Source: Odoribacter sp. (GTDB taxonomy: Bacteria; Bacteroidota; Bacteroidia; Bacteroidales; Prolixibacteraceae). Taken from it: DNA of 64,000 nt. Positions 34,426 to 42,782 of this stretch are shown here, in pieces; position 1 is the stretch's first letter, and the number at the start of each line of letters is the position of its first letter. Made by a program: the position numbers and the translations under genes. The stretch spans positions 1 to 64,000 of the forward strand of contig PNOH01000003.1 of the NCBI GenBank assembly GCA_013824715.1, in the 5' to 3' direction. The notes beneath the pieces were generated by a model. The model had not been told where the DNA came from, made no database searches, and saw only the letters and a program-made list of their open reading frames with translations.

Positions 34426-35880
34426 ATGAGCAAAGCAAAACTTCTGATCTTTTTTCTGAGCATTTTTTTACTGGGCGATTTAACTTACTCATTTTTGCAA
34501 TATTACTATACACCTCTTGATGGTGATATTTCAGCGGGTGTGGTTCCGTCTGCACATGTTCAACAGGTGTTGGACGATCCATTTGGGTTTCATCTGTTAA
34601 GCACCGGGGAGAAACACGTCAACCCCAATCGGTTTTTTGCACATTTTCTATTTATGGAATACATGCAGAAAGTTCCGCTTTGGTTGCAAAACCTGACTGA
34701 TCCGATTACTTCGGTATATTTATCATGCGCATTCATGAAAATACTGATCCATTTTCTACTTTTATTTCTGCTATCGGCTTTAATATCGGGGACCAGAAAC
34801 ATATTGGATAAGAAATTTCTGATCTGTGCAGCTTTAATCATTCCATTTATTCAGGCGAACGGTTATTGGGGGCATATGGGCATCAATGACAGGTCGACCA
34901 CCTATACTTTTTTCTATGCACTTCCGGTGATACTATTAATGGTCTTCCTGATGCCTTTTTATTCGATGGTCTTCCTGAAAGAAATTCAGATGCCCAATGT
35001 TATAAGAACAGTGTTCCTGTTTGCTTTGGCCATTATTTTACCATTGAGCGGCCCGCTTATTCCAGGGCTTGTGCTGATTGTTGCCGGATTAATTGGCATT
35101 CATTATTTGCGGTATTTTAGTTGGGCTGATCATTCCATTTCAACTGACGGCTTGCTTTCCGGATTTCGAAAAATACCTGCACCAATCTATATATTTCTTA
35201 TCCCTATTTGCTTGGTCAGCCTGTATTCTCTTTTTCTGGGAAGGTTCGATCTCAATTATACCAGCGAAACGATTCCTTTAGCAGATCGGTATATGAGATT
35301 GCCTCTGGGAATATATTACCAGATCAGTCAATCACTTGGCGTGCCATTGTTGCTAATAATCATTGGGTTAAATGTATTCCTAATAAAAAAGCGATTCTAC
35401 ACTCCAGAAGGAAAGAAGATTATTGGCGCTTTAAAATGGATCGGAATTTTTTCAGCAGTTTATATCTTTTTATTGCCTTTGGGTGGCTACAGACCATACC
35501 GTCCAAATATTCTCCGCTATGATACATTTATGCCGGTCACAATTGCATTGTTGTATTTCTACGGATTGTCAACTAATTTTCTGATTGGAAGTCTGAAATT
35601 TCGGGCAAAAAAAGTATACATGGTTGGACTCCTTGCATTTTTTGCCATATACATGAATGCTGACCGGCTTGAGACAGATAAATACTACTGTGAGCGTAAT
35701 GCTTTGGTTTATTTAGCCAACTCAACTGATAAAATTACTTTGTTGCCAACCAATTGCAATGTTATGTCGTGGGACCATTTTGATAATCCCAAATGGTCAG
35801 AAAAGAATGCCATCATGTTGAAATATTGGAGAATAACCAAGGATGTTAAGCTGTATTATCATCCTGGTGATCAAAAATAA
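34426..35880 (+). CDS. Polytopic membrane protein of unknown function
   Basis: The 484-aa product has roughly ten hydrophobic segments spread over residues 8-420, starting MSKAKLLIFFLSIFLLGDLTY and ending in a soluble C-terminal tail (YYCERNALVYLANSTDKITLLP…). A large loop between helices 1 and 2 contains DGDISAGVVPSAHVQQVLDD. The layout resembles dolichol-type glycosyltransferases or O-antigen polymerases, but no DD/DxD-type motif is certain, so I assign no activity. The promoter box 25 bp upstream and a 212-bp gap after it suggest a single-gene unit. Confidence 0.75.
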   Translation: MSKAKLLIFFLSIFLLGDLTYSFLQYYYTPLDGDISAGVVPSAHVQQVLDDPFGFHLLSTGEKHVNPNRFFAHFLFMEYMQKVPLWLQNLTDPITSVYLSCAFMKILIHFLLLFLLSALISGTRNILDKKFLICAALIIPFIQANGYWGHMGINDRSTTYTFFYALPVILLMVFLMPFYSMVFLKEIQMPNVIRTVFLFALAIILPLSGPLIPGLVLIVAGLIGIHYLRYFSWADHSISTDGLLSGFRKIPAPIYIFLIPICLVSLYSLFLGRFDLNYTSETIPLADRYMRLPLGIYYQISQSLGVPLLLIIIGLNVFLIKKRFYTPEGKKIIGALKWIGIFSAVYIFLLPLGGYRPYRPNILRYDTFMPVTIALLYFYGLSTNFLIGSLKFRAKKVYMVGLLAFFAIYMNADRLETDKYYCERNALVYLANSTDKITLLPTNCNVMSWDHFDNPKWSEKNAIMLKYWRITKDVKLYYHPGDQK

Positions 35881-36031
35881 GCCCTTTGGATTTCCAAACC
35901 TTTACTCTTATTATTCTTTTCTGAATATAAAGAATTGTCCGGTCTGCTTCCTGTAGATTATCAAATTGCCTGAAACAGCAAAATTTCACGCGTTGTCAGG
36001 AAGATAATTCCAGTCAGATTTTGTTTTTTTG

Positions 36032-36039
36032 TAACTTTG
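36032..36039 (+). promoter_or_regulatory. Bacteroidota -7 box (TAACTTTG) upstream of dapL
   Basis: TAACTTTG matches TAnnTTTG and lies 53 bp before the dapL start codon. Confidence 0.6.
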
Positions 36040-36092
36040 AACCTTCCGAAATCTGATTATTCAGTGATAAAATCATTTCAAAAAAATATATA

Positions 36093-37322
36093 ATGGCATT
36101 GATTAACGAAAATTACCTGAAACTTCAGGCTGGTTATTTATTCCCGGAAATTGGACGCAGAGTGCGCGAATTTGTGGCTGCTAATCCGGAAAAAAAAGTA
36201 ATACGGATGGGTATTGGCGATGTAACCCAACCGTTGGTTCCTGCTGTGGTAAAGGCTTTCCACGAAGGTGTTGAAGACATGGCCAACGCTGAAACATTCA
36301 AAGGTTACGGACCCGAACAGGGATACGATTTTCTGCGCGAAGCCATCGCTCTGAACGATTACCAAAGCCGGGGAGTAGATATTTCGGCTGACGATATATT
36401 TGTTTCTGACGGTTCGAAATGTGACACCGGAAACATTCAGGAGGTATTTGGCGCTGCGAACAAAATTGCCATTTGCGATCCGGTTTACCCGGTATATGCC
36501 GACACCACAGTTATGTCGGGCAAAACAGGAAACATACAATCGAATGGTTATTTCGAAGGAATTATTTATATGCCCTGCAACGAGGCAAACGGTTTTATTC
36601 CTGAATTGCCCACGGAACGCCCGGATCTGATTTTTCTTTGTTTTCCGAATAATCCAACCGGAACAGTTGCTTCGAAGGAAGAACTGACCAAATGGGTGAA
36701 TTATGCCCGGGCCAACAAATGCGTCATTCTTTATGATGCGGCTTACGAGGCTTTCATTACCGACGATTCCATTCCTCATTCCATTTTCGAAATTGAAGGT
36801 GCGAAAGAAGTAGCGCTCGAATTCCGAAGCTTTTCCAAAACTGCAGGTTTCACCGGAACCCGTTGTGCATTCACTGTCATTCCAAAAGAACTGAAAGCCT
36901 ACGATAGCAACGGAAATGCCCATCCAGTAAAACCATTATGGAACCGCCGTCATACGACCAAGTTCAATGGAGTTTCGTATCCGGTGCAGAAAGCAGCCGC
37001 TGCTATTTATACTGAAGACGGTAAAAAACAGGTGAAGGAAGTAATTAATTACTACCTCGAAAACGCGCGCATCATGCGCGAAAGCCTGAAAGAAAACGGA
37101 TTCACTGTGTTTGGTGGAGTAAATGCGCCTTATGTTTGGGTGAAAACTCCTAACGCGATGAAATCGTGGGATTTCTTCGACAAACTATTAATTGAAGCCA
37201 ATGTGGTAGGCACGCCCGGTTCAGGATTCGGCCCTTCCGGCGAAGGTTATTTCAGGTTTTCGGCCTTTGCCGATCGTGACCATGTGTTGGAAGCAATGGA
37301 TCGGGTTCTGAATCTGAAATAA
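36093..37322 (+). CDS. dapL: LL-diaminopimelate aminotransferase
   Basis: The 409-aa class I aminotransferase carries the DapL-specific N-terminus ([20 protein letters not shown]), GIGDVTQPL, the [15 protein letters not shown] block, [18 protein letters not shown] and the PLP-binding lysine K249 in [14 protein letters not shown]. It converts tetrahydrodipicolinate directly to LL-diaminopimelate, bypassing the succinylase/acetylase steps of lysine and peptidoglycan synthesis. The length is exactly typical. It has its own promoter box and a terminator just downstream, so it appears monocistronic; no other dap genes are in the window. Confidence 0.96.
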   Translation: MALINENYLKLQAGYLFPEIGRRVREFVAANPEKKVIRMGIGDVTQPLVPAVVKAFHEGVEDMANAETFKGYGPEQGYDFLREAIALNDYQSRGVDISADDIFVSDGSKCDTGNIQEVFGAANKIAICDPVYPVYADTTVMSGKTGNIQSNGYFEGIIYMPCNEANGFIPELPTERPDLIFLCFPNNPTGTVASKEELTKWVNYARANKCVILYDAAYEAFITDDSIPHSIFEIEGAKEVALEFRSFSKTAGFTGTRCAFTVIPKELKAYDSNGNAHPVKPLWNRRHTTKFNGVSYPVQKAAAAIYTEDGKKQVKEVINYYLENARIMRESLKENGFTVFGGVNAPYVWVKTPNAMKSWDFFDKLLIEANVVGTPGSGFGPSGEGYFRFSAFADRDHVLEAMDRVLNLK

Positions 37323-37382
37323 AGTATTTATCGGGAATTCAGTTGTATAAGTCTGTTAAAACCAGTTAACGAATGTTAGCAT

Positions 37383-37408
37383 TACCTGCTTATTGCAGGT
37401 ATTTTTTT
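37383..37408 (+). terminator. Intrinsic terminator after dapL
   Basis: TACCTGC (37383-37389) pairs perfectly with GCAGGTA (37395-37401) over a 5-nt loop, followed by seven Ts. Confidence 0.85.
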
Positions 37409-37415
37409 ACTTTTG
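37408..37415 (+). promoter_or_regulatory. Bacteroidota -7 box (TACTTTTG)
   Basis: TACTTTTG matches TAnnTTTG and overlaps the end of the dapL terminator. It lies 21 bp before ATG 37437, which argues that ATG 37437 is the true start of the next gene and that the repeat after it is translated. Confidence 0.6.
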
Positions 37416-37436
37416 CCTGAAGGGTATGATATATCA

Positions 37437-38351
37437 ATGAAATACAGAAAACTGGTGCCAGGTATAAAAAACAAAGTCGGAAGTCGGAAGTCAGAAGTCG
37501 GAAGTCGGAAGTCAGAAGTCGGAAGTCGGAAGTCAGAAGTCGGAAGTCGGAAGTCGGGAAATACTATTCAGAAGTATTTAAATAGATTCCTGATTTCCGG
37601 GTTAATTTCCGGCAAAACTCTTTTTTTTATTTTGTTCCTGATTCCTGTTTACTTGTTTTCACAGGAGCCAGAAGAGATTGACCCGATGCCAATCAGGCTT
37701 AAAGGACAAATCTTAAATTTGGAGGATGAAACTCCGGTGCCTTTTGCAACAATCCTTAATTTCAGGACACATGGAAGCGTAATTGCCGACGATCAGGGCC
37801 GCTTTACCATCGAAATGATGAATGTTGACAGTCTGGCAATTTCTTCCCTCGGATTTTCAAAAATCACAGCACGCGTGCCAGCCAACTATAGCGAGATGAA
37901 TGTACTGATTATCTACGCCAAACCCATCCGGTTTTCACTGCAGGAAGTCAAAGTTCAGGGTGACAAACAAAAGGTTAATCTGGATGGACTTCCGCCATCT
38001 AAAAAATTAGATATTGACCCAGCCCTCCGCGGAGATGCGTACAACAAAAAGCCTCCAATTCTAGCTGTATTTGTTAATCCTGCAAGTTATCTTCAATACT
38101 ATCTCAGTAAAAGTGAGCGTGACAAGCGTGAAACCCGGAAAGCGATTCTTACTGAGAAACAGTGGAATGCCTTGTCGGAGTATTACAATAAAAAGCTGGT
38201 GATGGAATTAACCGGGCTTAATGAGCCACAAGCTGATTGGTTCATGATGTACATAAACAGCAAAGACCTGTTGAGCCAAATGAAGACCGAATATGATGCC
38301 CGTGCTATTATCAGGGAACAGTTTAAAATCTATAAGGAAGAAGGTCATTGA
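37437..38351 (+). CDS. CarboxypepD_reg-like domain protein with tandem-repeat leader
   Basis: The 304-aa product starts MKYRKLVPGIKNK, runs through a repeat-encoded basic stretch (VGSRKSE units), and then a hydrophobic signal core (TLFFILFLIPVYLFSQE). Residues about 85-165 form a carboxypeptidase-regulatory-like beta-sandwich (IRLKGQILNLEDETPVPFAT, SVIADDQGRF, LAISSLGFSK), often used for surface or periplasmic anchoring in Bacteroidota. The C-terminal half (about 200-300) is helical and charged, with no family recognised. The seven-residue repeat lies inside the n-region of the signal peptide, which is unusual; the short promoter-start distance leaves no better start. Confidence 0.82.
   Translation: MKYRKLVPGIKNKVGSRKSEVGSRKSEVGSRKSEVGSRKSGNTIQKYLNRFLISGLISGKTLFFILFLIPVYLFSQEPEEIDPMPIRLKGQILNLEDETPVPFATILNFRTHGSVIADDQGRFTIEMMNVDSLAISSLGFSKITARVPANYSEMNVLIIYAKPIRFSLQEVKVQGDKQKVNLDGLPPSKKLDIDPALRGDAYNKKPPILAVFVNPASYLQYYLSKSERDKRETRKAILTEKQWNALSEYYNKKLVMELTGLNEPQADWFMMYINSKDLLSQMKTEYDARAIIREQFKIYKEEGH
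37473..37558 (+). repeat. GTCGGAAGTC(A)GAA tandem repeat inside a coding leader
   Basis: About four 21-bp units of GAAGTCGGAAGTCAGAAGTC type repeat in frame, each encoding VGSRKSE. The same sequence family, inverted, occurs at 58967-59040 and in a shorter form at 58519-58555. Confidence 0.85.
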
Positions 38352-38410
38352 TCGAAACTTCACTAAATTTTACGACCTTTGCTGTATTATAATCATTAAA
38401 CAGGAAAACA

Positions 38411-39190
38411 TTGAAAGCTCTCACCAGAAAAAAGGTAATTGTACTTAAGAAAAAACAGACAGAGATCAAACCAACCGATGACGGACTCATCAGGTTAAAC
38501 AAATACATTTCGAATGCAGGTATTTGTTCGCGGCGCGATGCGGATAAATTAATTGGCGAAGGACTAGTCAAAGTAAATGGTGAAGTGGTTACCGAATTGG
38601 GTAGAAAAGTATCGTTGAGCGACGATATCCAGTTTGATGGAAACCGACTGAATCCGGAGAAAAAAGTCTATCTGCTGCTGAATAAACCCCGTGGTTATGC
38701 TACCACAGTTGACGATCCGCATGTTGAGCGAACGGTGATGCAACTCATTCAGAATGCCTGTCCGGAACGGGTTTATCCGGTAGGAAGGCTCGATATGCAA
38801 ACCACTGGCGTCCTGCTGTTCACCAATGATGGAGAACTGGCAACAAAATTGACACATCCGAGTTACGAAAGGGCAAAGGTATATCATGTTCAGCTCGACA
38901 AAGATTTCCTTCAGGAAGATGTAGCGAAAATTGCTAACGGAATCGAACTCGAAGACGGATTTATTGCTGCCGACGATATTCAACTCATCAATCCTAAAGA
39001 TTTTAAACAGGTAGGCATCGAAATTCATTCAGGGAAAAACCGGATTGTACGCCGTATTTTTAACCATCTTGGTTATCAGGTTGAAAAGCTCGACCGGGTA
39101 GTTTTCGCGGGACTTACCAAAAAGGATTTACCAAGAGGCCGGTACCGGTTTCTTACTTCTCAGGAAATTAATTTCCTGAAGATGAGTTGA
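38411..39190 (+). CDS. RsuA/RluB-family pseudouridine synthase
   Basis: The 259-aa product starts at TTG 38411; an in-frame stop lies 12 bp upstream and no ATG is available before the domain. A basic N-terminal tail leads into an S4 domain (about 27-75; IRLNKYISNAGICSRRDADK) and the RsuA/RluB catalytic domain with VYPVGRLDMQTTGVLL, where Asp128 is the nucleophile. Further marks are LLNKPRGY and HSGKNRIVRRIFNHLG. It modifies a uridine of rRNA, probably in 23S rRNA as for RluB, although RluE/RsuA cannot be excluded. It is followed after 39 bp by the sigma factor gene. Confidence 0.93.
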   Translation: MKALTRKKVIVLKKKQTEIKPTDDGLIRLNKYISNAGICSRRDADKLIGEGLVKVNGEVVTELGRKVSLSDDIQFDGNRLNPEKKVYLLLNKPRGYATTVDDPHVERTVMQLIQNACPERVYPVGRLDMQTTGVLLFTNDGELATKLTHPSYERAKVYHVQLDKDFLQEDVAKIANGIELEDGFIAADDIQLINPKDFKQVGIEIHSGKNRIVRRIFNHLGYQVEKLDRVVFAGLTKKDLPRGRYRFLTSQEINFLKMS

Positions 39191-39229
39191 TGTAATGAAA
39201 TTCACTTTCGCAGACTAATCAACCACAAG

Positions 39230-39718
39230 TTGGAAAAAGAATTTTTACAAATTATCACTGAAAATCAGGGAATCATTCATAAGGTTTGTTCCATCTATTG
39301 CGATTTGGAGGAAGACCGGCGTGATTTATTTCAGGAAATTTTGGTGCAGTTGTGGAAATCCTATCCTTCATTCAGGTCTGAATCAAAATTCTCGACCTGG
39401 ATGTACCGGGTTGCGCTGAATACGGCCATAACCAGTTTCAAAAAAGACAAGCGTCAGCCTGATAAGACAGGTGTTTCGTTTGAGAATTTGCAGTTAGCTG
39501 AAGAATTGTACGATTCAGGGACTGAGGATCAGATTAAAATGTTGAACCAGGCAGTTTCGAATTTAACTGGTATCGAAAAATCGATCATTTTGTTGTTTCT
39601 CGAAGATAAAAAGTACGAAGAAATTGCTGAGATAACAGGCATCACCCAAAATTATGTCAGGGTAAAAATGAACAGGATCAAGAAGAAGTTGAAATTGTTA
39701 ATGAATCAGGAAGAATAG
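39230..39718 (+). CDS. ECF-type RNA polymerase sigma-70 factor
   Basis: The 162-aa product, from TTG 39230, has sigma region 2 (DLFQEILVQLWKSYPSFR and FSTWMYRVALNTAIT) and region 4 (LTGIEKSIILLFLEDKKYEE and IAEITGITQNYVRVKMNRIKK) joined by a short linker, as expected of an ECF sigma factor. Its stop is immediately followed by the ATG of a membrane protein (TAGATG), so the two are translationally coupled. The pairing implies regulation by that partner. The signal and target promoters are not visible in the sequence. Confidence 0.93.
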   Translation: MEKEFLQIITENQGIIHKVCSIYCDLEEDRRDLFQEILVQLWKSYPSFRSESKFSTWMYRVALNTAITSFKKDKRQPDKTGVSFENLQLAEELYDSGTEDQIKMLNQAVSNLTGIEKSIILLFLEDKKYEEIAEITGITQNYVRVKMNRIKKKLKLLMNQEE

Positions 39719-40411
39719 ATGGAATTAAAGGATTTAAAATCGGCGTGGGATACATATTCTTCACAGGAGGTGGATAAGCATCGGCTTGGAAAGGAAAATA
39801 TTCACTCGTTGCTAAAAAACCGGACTAAGTCGCTAATGGACAGGATTGACCGTAATATCCGGATTGGGATGATTATACTTCTTGTATTTATTGGATATAT
39901 CCTTGCTGATGATTTCTTCTTTTCGAAAATCCTGATCACCGCACCCATTGAATATCCGGGATGGTTAGTCCCGATAGATGTTTTCACGAATGTTTTGATT
40001 ATAACAACTTACCTTTTTTTTGTACTTCGTTACTTTCGCATTAAACGAAATTTTTCTGCTGATACTCAGCTCAAAGATCTCCTCTCCGGAATTTTGGAAA
40101 CCTTGCAAACTTACCGCCGAATGTTCTATCTGGCTGTTATTATTCTTCTGTTGAATATGGTGGTAAGCTTCACCGCTGGGCTTTATCAGGGAATTAAATT
40201 GAACGCAGATTCGTTAAGTGGTGGAATGGAAAGTCTTACCATGTCTAAAGTATTGATAATTATTGGGATTGGCCTTGCTTTTTTAATTCCATTGATTGCC
40301 GGAACTTTTTTATTTCTCCGCTGGGGTTTTAATAAACTTTACGGCCGCTATCTCATCAAACTGAACGAAACTTTACTTGAACTTGATGAGTCAGGAAATA
40401 TTGAATTATAG
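39719..40411 (+). CDS. Membrane protein coupled to the ECF sigma factor, possible anti-sigma factor
   Basis: The 230-aa product has a soluble N-terminal segment (about 1-45; LKSAWDTYSSQEVDKHRL), then four hydrophobic segments (about 50-65, 80-100, 135-160, 180-205) and a cytoplasmic tail. Its ATG abuts the sigma factor stop. The WDTYSSQE N-terminus resembles the short cytoplasmic sigma-binding regions of membrane proteins paired with ECF factors in Bacteroidota, but no zinc-binding anti-sigma motif (HxxxCxxC) is present. An anti-sigma role is thus inferred from coupling only. Confidence 0.8.
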   Translation: MELKDLKSAWDTYSSQEVDKHRLGKENIHSLLKNRTKSLMDRIDRNIRIGMIILLVFIGYILADDFFFSKILITAPIEYPGWLVPIDVFTNVLIITTYLFFVLRYFRIKRNFSADTQLKDLLSGILETLQTYRRMFYLAVIILLLNMVVSFTAGLYQGIKLNADSLSGGMESLTMSKVLIIIGIGLAFLIPLIAGTFLFLRWGFNKLYGRYLIKLNETLLELDESGNIEL

Positions 40412-40645
40412 CCTGAGGTAAATAATTCTTATTAACTGTTTAAAAAAATATTTTTGTTCCGTTATGAATAAAAGGTATATAGAATGAATTCATAACAGTT
40501 TGTCTTTTAATCAACATTTTTACCGACATATTTTTCCTACGGGAAATTTTTCAACAGTCTCTTGGTTTTTTCAATACAAATTACTAAAGTAAAAATCGGA
40601 TCTATGACGGATAGTGTGGGTAGAAGTAGGATTCTTTTGGCTATT

Positions 40646-40694
40646 CCGTCCGAAGGAATGTTTTTTGCCTTGAGAATCACTTTCTCGCGGACGG
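40646..40694 (-). repeat. CCGTCCG…CGGACGG element, copy 3 (inverted)
   Basis: A 49-bp element whose reverse complement begins CCGTCCGCGAGAAAGTGATT and retains TCAAGGCA, aligning with copy 1 at 20074-20121. Confidence 0.8.
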
Positions 40695-40717
40695 TTTCTT
40701 TCACCTATTTCTACTTT

Positions 40718-40791
40718 CTATAAATATTCTGCCCTGCTGGGGCATAGCTAACCCAATGGGTATAAGTGCCAGAGGCATGGAATATTTGTAG
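40718..40791. repeat. ATATT-bounded repeat of the CGTAGGAGCGAAATAT family
   Basis: Imperfect terminal inverted repeats CTATAAATATTC/GAATATTTGTAG enclose a 50-bp segment with GCCCTGCTGGGGC and ACCCAATGGGT hairpins. The GAAATATTTGTAG end is shared with 19981-19993. Confidence 0.65.
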
Positions 40792-41044
40792 AACAATGAT
40801 CAGCCACAACGCCCTTCGTGCCGTAGGTACGAAACAATTCCATTTCAAAATCTACTCCAACATTCAATCCTTAGGGTTTCAGATAAAATAATTCATTCGG
40901 TTTTAAACGTATTGGTTTACCTACTCGAATCGTCATAGAGCCTAAAGGGTCAAATAAATTCACTGCTCCGGTACTTTTTTGTTGTTATGTTGAACTTTTC
41001 AAATTATCTGATTGTTAATCAGCTACAACATAACAACCATCGCT

Positions 41045-41503
41045 ATGCAGTCCTCCGCAAAAACAGTAGAAGAATACATCGCTCAGGTTCCAGATAACCA
41101 GCGCGAAGCAATAATCATACTTCGGAAGACAATTCTTGAAAATATTCCTGAAGGATTTTCAGAAGAAATGAGCTACGGAATGATCGGTTATGTGGTTCCT
41201 CACCGTATTTATCCGAACGGATACAAGAGTGATCCGAAATTACCTTTGCCTTTTCTGAACCTTGCCGCGCAAAAGAACTTTATTGCCCTTTACCACATGG
41301 GTATATACGCCAATACCGAATTACTGAACTGGTTCACCGATGAATTTCCAAAACACAGCAAACTAAAACTGGACATGGGGAAAGGCTGCATACGCTTTAA
41401 AAAAGTTGACGAGATTCCTTATGCATTAATTGGTGAGCTTGTAAAAAAGATGGAAGTTGATGATTGGATTAATCAATACAAATCGCTCTATCTAAAATCA
41501 TAA
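41045..41503 (+). CDS. DUF1801 (YdhG-like) domain protein
   Basis: The start at ATG 41045 is preferred over the in-frame upstream TTG because it begins at the domain edge. The 152-aa product has TVEEYIAQVPDNQREAIIILRKTI, then SEEMSYGMIGYVVPHRIYP and FLNLAAQKNFIALYHMGIY, and ends with CIRFKKVDEIPYALIGELV (partly quoted), the typical layout of DUF1801/YdhG-like alpha-beta proteins. The biochemical role is unknown for the family. It is directly followed, after its stop, by a fragment of another gene (next entry). Confidence 0.85.
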   Translation: MQSSAKTVEEYIAQVPDNQREAIIILRKTILENIPEGFSEEMSYGMIGYVVPHRIYPNGYKSDPKLPLPFLNLAAQKNFIALYHMGIYANTELLNWFTDEFPKHSKLKLDMGKGCIRFKKVDEIPYALIGELVKKMEVDDWINQYKSLYLKS

Positions 41504-41505
41504 AA

Positions 41506-41631
41506 TGGGGTTTTAACGGTGAAATGAAATACCCGATGAATTTGATGATGCTTTTTATGGATATGGAAAAACAGCTCGCTCCTGATTTACAAAACGGTTT
41601 AGACAACCTGAAAACATTACTTGAACAGTAA
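41506..41631 (+). pseudogene. 3' stump of an SRPBCC (polyketide-cyclase-like) gene
   Basis: Right after the DUF1801 stop, one frame reads WGFNGEMKYPMNLMMLFMDM followed by EKQLAPDLQNGLDNLKTLLE and a TAA at 41631. The pattern (WxF…MxYPxNLMxLFMxMEK…F/L-xxGLxNLKxxLE) matches the last 40 or so residues of SRPBCC/Bet-v1-like proteins of Bacteroidota. No SRPBCC N-terminus is present upstream, so the gene seems to have been lost by a deletion that ended beside the DUF1801 gene. Confidence 0.7.
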
Positions 41632-41691
41632 TGCTTTGTTAATTCATCCAACCGGCTTTTGAAGGTTTTGTCTTTAACTGATTTAATTGAT

Positions 41692-41699
41692 TACCTTTG
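41692..41699 (+). promoter_or_regulatory. Bacteroidota -7 box (TACCTTTG) upstream of era
   Basis: TACCTTTG matches TAnnTTTG and lies 33 bp before ATG 41733. Confidence 0.6.
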
Positions 41700-41732
41700 C
41701 GCAGATTTTTTAAAACCTTCATTCAGACATAA

Positions 41733-42617
41733 ATGGCACATAAATCCGGATTTGTAAACATCATCGGAAACCCCAATGTTGGAAAATCAACCATCATGAA
41801 CGTACTGGTTGGCGAGCGTTTGTCAATCATTACTTCAAAAATGCAAACTACCCGCCACCGCATAAAAGGTATCGTGAATGGCGAGGATTTCCAGATTGTT
41901 TATTCGGACACTCCCGGAATCCTGAAACCGAATTACAAACTTCAGGAAACCATGATGAAGTTTGTGAACACGGCGCTGATTGATGCTGATGTGATTTTGT
42001 ACGTGACCGATGTGATTGAGTCGCCCGGAAAGAATGAAGAATACGTCGAACGCATCAAAAGTTCAGAAGCTGCTGTTATTGTGCTGATTAATAAAATAGA
42101 CCTCTCCACTCAGGAAAAGGTAATGCAGCTTTACAATTACTGGCACGAAAAATTACCGCTTGCTCACGTATATGCCATTTCGGCTACCGAAAAGTTTAAT
42201 GTGGCTGAAATATTTGATCATATTCTTGAATTGTTGCCCGAAGGTCCGGCCTATTTCCCGAAAGACGAAATGACCGACCGAAACGAACGCTTTTTTGTGA
42301 GCGAGATTATCCGCGAAAAGATATTGCTGAATTACGACAAGGAAGTTCCGTACTCGGTCGAAGTTGAGGTGGAGCAGTTCAAAGAGGAAGATAAAATCCT
42401 GAACCTGATGTGCGTGATCCATGTCAATCGCGAGAGCCAGAAAGGCATTATCATCGGGCATCAGGGGAGCGCCCTGAAAAGGGTGGGGACAGAAGCCCGT
42501 CTGGATATGGAAGAGTTTTTCCAGAAAAAAGTATTCCTTCAGCTCTTTGTGAAGGTTAACAAGGATTGGCGCGACAAAGACCGGTCATTAGGTGGTTTTG
42601 GGTACGATATGGAGTAG
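41733..42617 (+). CDS. era: GTPase Era, ribosome assembly factor
   Basis: The 294-aa product has the G1 motif GNPNVGKST (12-20), effector-loop TTRHRIKGI, G3 DTPG, G4 NKID and G5 SATE, followed by the KH RNA-binding domain with GIIIGHQGSALKRVGTEAR (C-terminal 90 residues). Era binds the 3' end of 16S rRNA and assists 30S maturation. The gene has its own -7 box. It is followed after 165 bp by der, the other assembly GTPase; the gap carries a palindromic repeat. Confidence 0.97.
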   Translation: MAHKSGFVNIIGNPNVGKSTIMNVLVGERLSIITSKMQTTRHRIKGIVNGEDFQIVYSDTPGILKPNYKLQETMMKFVNTALIDADVILYVTDVIESPGKNEEYVERIKSSEAAVIVLINKIDLSTQEKVMQLYNYWHEKLPLAHVYAISATEKFNVAEIFDHILELLPEGPAYFPKDEMTDRNERFFVSEIIREKILLNYDKEVPYSVEVEVEQFKEEDKILNLMCVIHVNRESQKGIIIGHQGSALKRVGTEARLDMEEFFQKKVFLQLFVKVNKDWRDKDRSLGGFGYDME

Positions 42618-42659
42618 CGAAGTAATCAGTTTGCAGTCGCGGTTGGCAAAAAAAATGAT

Positions 42660-42718
42660 GCGAGTTTCGGGCTGCGAGTTTCGTGTAACCCGTAACACGC
42701 ATCTCGCAACTCGCAACG
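42660..42718. repeat. GCGAGTTGCGAGATACGGGTT-family palindrome between era and der
   Basis: GCGAGTTTCGGGCTGCGAGTTTCG… folds on …CATCTCGCAACTCGCAAC. Relatives occur at 10923-10944, 51063-51133 and 52302-52336. Confidence 0.75.
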
Positions 42719-42782
42719 GGAATTGATATTTAGGAAGTTAATTATGAGAATCCCTAAAAGAGGGACAGAAAGAGAGAAATAA

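Larger units (their letters stand above)
40412..41044. other. 633-bp intergenic region with repeat elements
   Basis: No gene is visible. The region carries a CCGTCCG-bounded element (40646-40694), a 74-bp unit flanked by CTATAAATATTC (40718-40729) and GAATATTTGTAG (40780-40791), and GTGCCGTAGGTACGAAACAA (about 40819-40838), which resembles the GCTCCGTAGGAGCGAAATAT repeats near 20 kb. The rest is AT-rich. Confidence 0.7.

Noticed and set aside
36138-36923. 261-aa open frame on the minus strand of dapL
   Set aside because: It is fully antisense to a clear DapL gene and shows no family features.
40412-41044. Small RNA or riboswitch in the 633-bp gap
   Set aside because: The structure seen is explained by interspersed repeat families. 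No known riboswitch core was recognised.
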